This document shows, one piece after another, positions 59,830 through 64,000 of a stretch of DNA of 64,000 bases. This DNA comes from Siccirubricoccus phaeus (GTDB lineage Bacteria; Pseudomonadota; Alphaproteobacteria; Acetobacterales; Acetobacteraceae): positions 1-64,000 of the forward strand of contig NZ_SRXO01000020.1 of NCBI RefSeq assembly GCF_008360935.1. The letters are read 5' to 3'. Position numbers and translations under genes: made by a program. The notes under the pieces were generated by a model. It did no database searches. It saw only the letters and a program-made list of their open reading frames with translations, and was not told the DNA's origin. How positions within the stretch are numbered: position 1 is the first letter of the stretch; every line of letters begins with the position of its first letter.

Positions 59830-61467
59830 ATGACCGAGCTGCATTACCTGACCATCGCCGAGGCCGCGGAGCTGATCGCGGCGCGGAAACTCTCCCCCGT
59901 GGAGCTGACCGAGGCCTTCCTGGCGCGGATCGAGGCGCTCGACCCGCAGCTCAACGCCTATCTCACCGTGACGGCGGATCTGGCGCTGAAGCAGGCGCGG
60001 GCGGCGGAGGCGGAGATTGCGGCGGGGCGGTATCGCGGCCCGCTGCACGGCATCCCCTATGCGGTAAAGGACATCTACTGCACCGCCGGCATCCGCACGA
60101 CGGGCCATTCCCGCAGCGCGCAGGATTTCGTGCCGAAGGAGGATGCGGCGACGGTCGCAAAGCTGGCGGAGGCCGGGGCGGTGCTGCTCGGCAAGCTGGC
60201 GACGCATGAATTCGCGCATGGCGGGCCGAGCTTCGACCTGCCCTGGCCGCCGGCGCGCAACCCCTGGGGGCGGGAGCACATCACCGGCGGCTCCTCCTCC
60301 GGCTCCGGTGCGGCCGTCGCGGCGGGGCTGGCCATGGGGGCGCTGGGGTCCGATACCGGCGGCTCCATCCGCAATCCCGCAGCGCTGTGCGGGCTGGCGG
60401 GGCTGAAGCCGACCTATGGGCTGGTCAGCCGCCGCGGCATCTGGGCCAACAGCTTCTCCTACGACCATGCCGGCCCGATGACCTGGACGGTGCGCGACTG
60501 CGCGCTGCTGCTGCAGGGGCTGGCGGGGCATGATCCGCTGGATCCGGCCAGCGCGCGGCGCGAGGTGCCGGACTACGTGGCGGCGCTGAGCGGCGACATC
60601 AAGGGCATGCGCATCGGCGTACTGCGCCAGCAATTCGAGGTGGAGGTGCCCGTCCCGCCCGTGGTCCGCGCCGCCATGGAAGCGGCGATGGACACGCTGC
60701 GGGGGTTGGGCGCGGTGCTGGAGGAGGTGCGCATCCGCCCGGCGCAAGAGTATTACGACGTGAAGATCATCGGCGCGGAGAGCGAGCTCTACGCCGTGCA
60801 CGAGGCCGGGCTGCGCCGCGACCCCTCCCTGTTCGGCGAGGATTTCCTCGGCCGCTCGCTTGCCGCCATCCTGATCCGCGGCGAGGATGTGGTGAATTCC
60901 CAGCGCGAGCGGCGGGTGATGGTGGAGGAGGTGCGGCCCCTCTTCGCGAAGTACGACGCGCTGCTCACCGCCGGCCCCGGCCCGGCGGCGCGGTTCGAGA
61001 GCTGGCGGACCCTCCATTTCTGGCAGAAGGGCTCGCTCACCACCCCCTTCAACGTGCTGGGCGGGTCGGCGCTGGCGCAATGCATCGGCTTCTCGCCGGA
61101 GGGGCTGCCGCTCTCCATGCAGCTCGTCGGCCGGCCCTTCGAGGATGCGAAGGTGCTGCGCATCGCCGATGCCTATGAGCGGGCCACCGAGTGGCGCAAC
61201 CGCCGCCCGGCGCTGGACCCGAAGGCCGCCTTCTCCACCGCCTTGCCGCCGGTGCCGGACCCCACCCCCGCCGAGCTCTCCGAGGCCGAGCGCGGCGCCG
61301 TGGCCCTGGCCGCGCATCGCGCCGGGCTGACCTTGAACGAGCGGCAATTCGAGTTGCTGGCCGGCGCCGCCCCCTATGTCTGGGCGATGGCGGCGCGGTT
61401 GCGCAAGCCGCGCGGCTTTGCCGGCGACCCGGCCAACATCTTCCGCTTCACGGGCTATACCGCCTGA
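59830..61467 (+). CDS. amidase (amidase signature family), second tandem copy
   Basis: A 545-residue paralogue of the preceding gene, starting MTELHYLTIAEAAELIA, parallel to MSALYELTIAEAARRIA. Lys80, Ser155 and Ser179 of the triad (PYAVKDIYCTAG, GGSSSGSG, GSDTGGSIRNPAALCG) are at the same positions. It has its own C-terminal tail. A GTG at 59821 overlapping the previous stop is an alternative start; ATG 59830 is preferred for alignment with its sister. Confidence 0.93.
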   Translation: MTELHYLTIAEAAELIAARKLSPVELTEAFLARIEALDPQLNAYLTVTADLALKQARAAEAEIAAGRYRGPLHGIPYAVKDIYCTAGIRTTGHSRSAQDFVPKEDAATVAKLAEAGAVLLGKLATHEFAHGGPSFDLPWPPARNPWGREHITGGSSSGSGAAVAAGLAMGALGSDTGGSIRNPAALCGLAGLKPTYGLVSRRGIWANSFSYDHAGPMTWTVRDCALLLQGLAGHDPLDPASARREVPDYVAALSGDIKGMRIGVLRQQFEVEVPVPPVVRAAMEAAMDTLRGLGAVLEEVRIRPAQEYYDVKIIGAESELYAVHEAGLRRDPSLFGEDFLGRSLAAILIRGEDVVNSQRERRVMVEEVRPLFAKYDALLTAGPGPAARFESWRTLHFWQKGSLTTPFNVLGGSALAQCIGFSPEGLPLSMQLVGRPFEDAKVLRIADAYERATEWRNRRPALDPKAAFSTALPPVPDPTPAELSEAERGAVALAAHRAGLTLNERQFELLAGAAPYVWAMAARLRKPRGFAGDPANIFRFTGYTA

Positions 61468-61509
61468 AGCCTGCACGCGTTGGTTGCGGCCGCCTGGCCC
61501 TCCGCCCTG

Positions 61510-61625
61510 GTGTCCCGATGCCGATGTCCTGCGGCTTCGGCATCGGGATACTCGCCATCATCTCCAGTGGCCTGCTTGTCTGCGCCGTTCGCTGGAAATC
61601 CGGCGAACTCCGCGGGCAGGACACC
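61510..61625. mobile_element. MITE-like hairpin element (outer family B unit)
   Basis: GTGTCCCGATGCCGATGTCC...CATCGGGATAC hairpin, short spacer, then AGTGGCCTGCTTGTC... CGTTCGCTGGAAA ... CGGCGAAC ... CGCGGGCAGGACACC. The ends GTGTCC and GGACAC are inverted. It is the simple form of the nested element at 24371-24595. It sits between the second amidase and the NeuD-like remnant. Confidence 0.6.
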
Positions 61626-61658
61626 GGGAAGGCCGGGCAGGCAAGGGAAGCGCGCGGC

Positions 61659-62043
61659 GTGCAACTCGTCATCTACGGCAATGGCTCCATGGCGGGGGTC
61701 TTCCACTCCCATGTGCGGCATTGCTGGAAGGTAGCCGGCTTCACCGTCGACGCCTTCTGCAATGCCACCGAATTCTGCGGTCGTCCGTTGGTGCCCTTCA
61801 GCCAGGTGGAGCGCGTCTTCGACCCCGCCGTGCCATCGCCGGCGGCTGCCGCATCGGCGCGCATGGCTTCTTCGGGGTGAATGCCTGCGTCGCTCAGGGC
61901 CTCGGCGTCGGTGGGCGCTGCTTCATCGGCGCCAATACGCTGGTCAACCGGCGACCGGGGATGACGAGGGCTATCTCTCCGCGCCCGGGGAGAAAGTCCG
62001 CCTCAGCAGCCGGGAATTCCTGACGTTCAGCCGGATGACCTGA
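61659..62043 (+). pseudogene. NeuD-like sugar O-acyltransferase remnant
   Basis: From GTG 61659 the frame reads VQLVIYGNGSMAGVFHSHVR, then GFTVDAFCNATEFCGRPLVP and FSQVERVFDPAV, the N-terminal Rossmann-like part of NeuD/PglD acyltransferases. The middle is missing: the next recognisable text, in another frame, is CRIGAHGFFGVNACVAQGLG and VGGRCFIGANTLVN (left-handed beta-helix hexapeptides). After another frameshift it continues GDDEGYLSAPGEKVRLSSRE to a stop at 62043. So there is an internal deletion plus at least two frameshifts. Confidence 0.65.
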
Positions 62044-62312
62044 TCGGCGGTGGCGTAGAGCACCGTCTCCTCATCGAAGATGGTGTAGCGGTCCAGGAAG
62101 AAGCGGTAGCCCAGGCCAAGCCCATGCAGCCAGAGCGGGATGGCAAAAAGATCCTCCGGCTGGTGGCAGAACGAGATGGCCAGCCGCGGGCGGCAACTTC
62201 GCAGCGCCTTGCCCTCCCGGTAGCGCTCCGCGTCGTGGTTGTCCGTCACCCGCCGGTGCACATCGGTCAGCAGCCAGTTCATCACCCGGCGGGTGACCTC
62301 GCGGCCATCCCG
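61971..62312 (-). pseudogene. FkbM-family methyltransferase C-terminal fragment
   Basis: Minus-strand text VMNWLLTDVHRRVTDNHDAE, then RPRLAISFCHQPEDLFAIPL and WLHGLGLGYRFFLDRYTIFD followed by EETVLYA, is the C-terminal end of FkbM-type SAM methyltransferases common in surface-glycan loci. No N-terminal SAM-binding part is found upstream. The annotated ORF (ATG 62285) is only 104 residues. It overlaps the 3' end of the NeuD-like remnant on the other strand. Confidence 0.55.
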
Positions 62313-62502
62313 TATGGCCCCACCGGCTCCTCGGCATGACGGGACGGTTTTTTGCCGCCTTGGGGGGCAAGCTGGCGGGCGGGGGTTAAGCGGAGATGAA
62401 GCGCCGCATTAGCCCGCTTTTTACGAACTCCGCAGCAGAGTGCCATTGCCGAGGCGCTCGGCCGGCGCCCGCCGCGCCGGGCCGCAACAAAAGGTGCGGA
62501 TC

Positions 62503-62922
62503 GTGACCCTCTCCGGACGCTTCTTCGCCGCTGCCCGGCGCCAGCCGGACAAGCCGGCCCTGGTGGCCGAAGCCGGCTACCTCTTCTTCCTCGGCCGCAG
62601 CAAGGAGGTGATCGTCACCGGCGGCATCAACGTCATCCCCGCCGATGTCGAACTGGCACTCGTCGATGACCCGCAGTTGGTCGAGGCCGCCGCCTTCGCC
62701 GTACCGCGGCTGGGGGAGGTGGCGGGCCTCGCCTGTGTCTCCGCCAGGCCGGAGGAATTCGACCTCCGCCGGCTGCGCCGCCATGTCGGCAGGCGGCTGG
62801 CGAATGACCAGCAGCCGCGCAAATTCCTCGCCCTGCCCGCCTTGCCGCGCAACGCCATGGGCAAGCCGAGGCGGCATGTGCTGCTCGACCTCTACCTCGC
62901 GGCGGAAGGGCAATCGGCATGA
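62503..62922 (+). pseudogene. AMP-dependent acyl-CoA synthetase with central deletion
   Basis: A 139-residue frame from GTG 62503. LSGRFFAAARRQPDKPALVA is the usual N-terminus of an acyl-CoA ligase. After about 20 residues it jumps to GYLFFLGRSKEVIVTGGINV, the C-terminal subdomain hinge (normally after about 350 residues), followed by VPRLGEVAGLACVSARPEEF and the LPRNAMGKPRRHVLL end with the catalytic Lys region. The ATP-binding core is entirely missing, in frame. The stop overlaps the next gene by 4 bp. Confidence 0.75.
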
Positions 62923-64000
62923 GGAATGCGGGCATGCGGCCGCTCGCCCTCGGCTTCCTCGGCGGCGCGGTGAATTCGGCGATCGGCACGGCGCATCGCG
63001 CGGCGGCGCAGATGGACGGGCATTGGCAGGTGGTGGCCGGCTGCTTCAGCCGTCGGCCGGAGGTGAACGCCGCCACCGGCCGCGAATTCGGCGTGGCGCC
63101 GGAGCGCGTGCACCCCGATTGGCGCGCCCTGCTGGCCGCCGAGGCCGGCCGGTTGGACGCCATCGCCGTGCTGACGCCGACGCCGGATCACGCCCCCATG
63201 GTCGCCGCCTGCCTGGAGGCGGGGCTGCCGGTGATCTGCGAGAAGGTCCTGGCTGCGACGATGCAGGAGGCCGTGGCGCTGCGCGAATTGCGCGAGCGCC
63301 GCAACGGCTTCCTCGCCGTCACCTATAATTACTCCGGCTACCCGATGGTGCGCGAATTGCGCCGCCTGGTGCAGCGCGGCGCGCTGGGCCGGCTGCTGCA
63401 TTTCCAGGTGGAGATGCCGCAGGAAGGCTGTATCCGCACCGAGCCCAGCGGGTTGAAGCCGCGGCCCCAGAGCTGGCAGCTACAGGATGGGGCGGTGCCG
63501 ACCATCTCCCTCGACCTCGCCGTACATCTGCATCAACTCCTGCACTACGTCGCCGGCGCCGCGCCGGTGCAGGTGGCGGCGATGCAGGGCAGCCATGGCT
63601 GGTTCCCCGGCTTCATCGACGATGTGCAGGCGCTGCTGCGCTGTGCCGACGGGCTCTACGGCCATGCCTGGTTCAGCAAATCCGCCCTCGGCCACCGCAA
63701 CGGGCTGCGGCTGCGGCTTTACGGCACGGAGGCCGCGGCGGAATGGGAACAGGCGGCGCCGGAGGAATTGCGCCTCTCCCACGCCGATGGGCGGCGGGAA
63801 ATCCTGGACCGCGCCGCGCCCGTCGCCATCGCCGCCCAGCCCCGCTACGGCCGCTTCCGGCCCGGCCATCCGGCCGGCTTCATCGAGGCCTTCGCCAACC
63901 TCTATGCCGATATCGCCCTGGCCCTGCGGCACTGGCAGGCGACGGGCCAATTCGCCTCCGAAGAAGTCTTCGGCGCGGAGCTGGCGATCGAAGGCCTTGC
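62919..64000 (+). CDS. Gfo/Idh/MocA family oxidoreductase (cut by window edge)
   Basis: At least 360 residues, running past the window end. The N-terminal Rossmann is LALGFLGGAVNSAIGTAHRA, the characteristic E-K motif is in PVICEKVLAATMQEAVALRE, and the catalytic-domain part has LDLAVHLHQLLHYVAG. Members oxidise or reduce sugar nucleotides or inositols with NAD(P). ATG 62919 overlaps the stop of the acyl-CoA synthetase remnant; ATG 62934 is an alternative. It appears intact, unlike its left neighbours, and probably belongs to a glycan-biosynthesis locus. Confidence 0.88.
   Translation, partial: MRNAGMRPLALGFLGGAVNSAIGTAHRAAAQMDGHWQVVAGCFSRRPEVNAATGREFGVAPERVHPDWRALLAAEAGRLDAIAVLTPTPDHAPMVAACLEAGLPVICEKVLAATMQEAVALRELRERRNGFLAVTYNYSGYPMVRELRRLVQRGALGRLLHFQVEMPQEGCIRTEPSGLKPRPQSWQLQDGAVPTISLDLAVHLHQLLHYVAGAAPVQVAAMQGSHGWFPGFIDDVQALLRCADGLYGHAWFSKSALGHRNGLRLRLYGTEAAAEWEQAAPEELRLSHADGRREILDRAAPVAIAAQPRYGRFRPGHPAGFIEAFANLYADIALALRHWQATGQFASEEVFGAELAIEGL

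Overview
The window reads as chromosomal DNA of a very GC-rich alphaproteobacterium, most likely an Acetobacteraceae member of the Roseomonas type. The support is indirect: GC-rich third codon positions throughout, two Bug/TctC-type solute receptors, ADP-forming acyl-CoA ligase, many single-operon catabolic modules, a 41-residue ribosomal protein L36 of alphaproteobacterial type, and several families of palindromic intergenic repeats. No rRNA, tRNA, CRISPR array, prophage or complete insertion sequence was seen. Both window ends cut genes (a TonB protein at the left, a Gfo/Idh/MocA oxidoreductase at the right).

Layout. 1-1590 (-): exbB-exbD-tonB energy-transduction operon with a possible Fur-type palindrome upstream. 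1769-4446 (-): racemase-fold protein, small membrane protein, fatty-acid hydroxylase-type membrane oxygenase and a GntR/FCD regulator. 4670-10039 (-): aldehyde dehydrogenase, ADP-forming acyl-CoA ligase, zinc alcohol dehydrogenase and a small DUF6166-like protein, a plausible alcohol to aldehyde to acid to acyl-CoA route. 11253-15267: MarR regulator, a wrecked enolase-superfamily gene, a two-subunit CoA-transferase and an acyl-CoA dehydrogenase homologue that lacks the catalytic glutamate and resembles 3-sulfinopropanoyl-CoA desulfinase. 15283-16187: small ORFs and rpmJ.

16498-23152 is a tungstate/molybdate module: TupBCA-type ABC transporter, a divergent MoeA-like protein, a MoeA fused to a periplasmic-binding-protein-like domain, and a divergent regulator with a DNA-binding domain fused to the same kind of ligand domain. 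23311-27858 holds 3-hydroxyacyl-CoA dehydrogenase, etfA/etfB, a HIG1-like small membrane protein and an MFS transporter. 28049-40504 is a mixed catabolic stretch: two Bug receptors, proB, an unusual asparaginase with GNAT and metallo-beta-lactamase genes, HD hydrolase, thioesterase, epimerase, M20 peptidase, TauD-like oxygenase and a second racemase-fold protein. 40877-44022 is a MarR-EmrA-EmrB efflux operon.

46608-54740 is a conserved but biochemically undefined peptide-ligation module: zinc metallopeptidase, transglutaminase, circularly permuted ATP-grasp plus alpha-E fusion, and transglutaminase plus DUF2126 fusion. 55157-61467 is a (+) strand amide/amidohydrolase cluster: cyclase/kynurenine-formamidase-like, acetamidase/formamidase, SDR and two tandem paralogous amidases. 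From 61470 rightwards the DNA looks like the decayed edge of a surface-glycan island: NeuD-like, FkbM-like and acyl-CoA synthetase remnants in a row, then an intact Gfo/Idh/MocA gene.

The most distinctive non-coding content is four or more families of modular palindromic repeats placed between genes, one of which looks like a small non-autonomous mobile element with nested hairpins.
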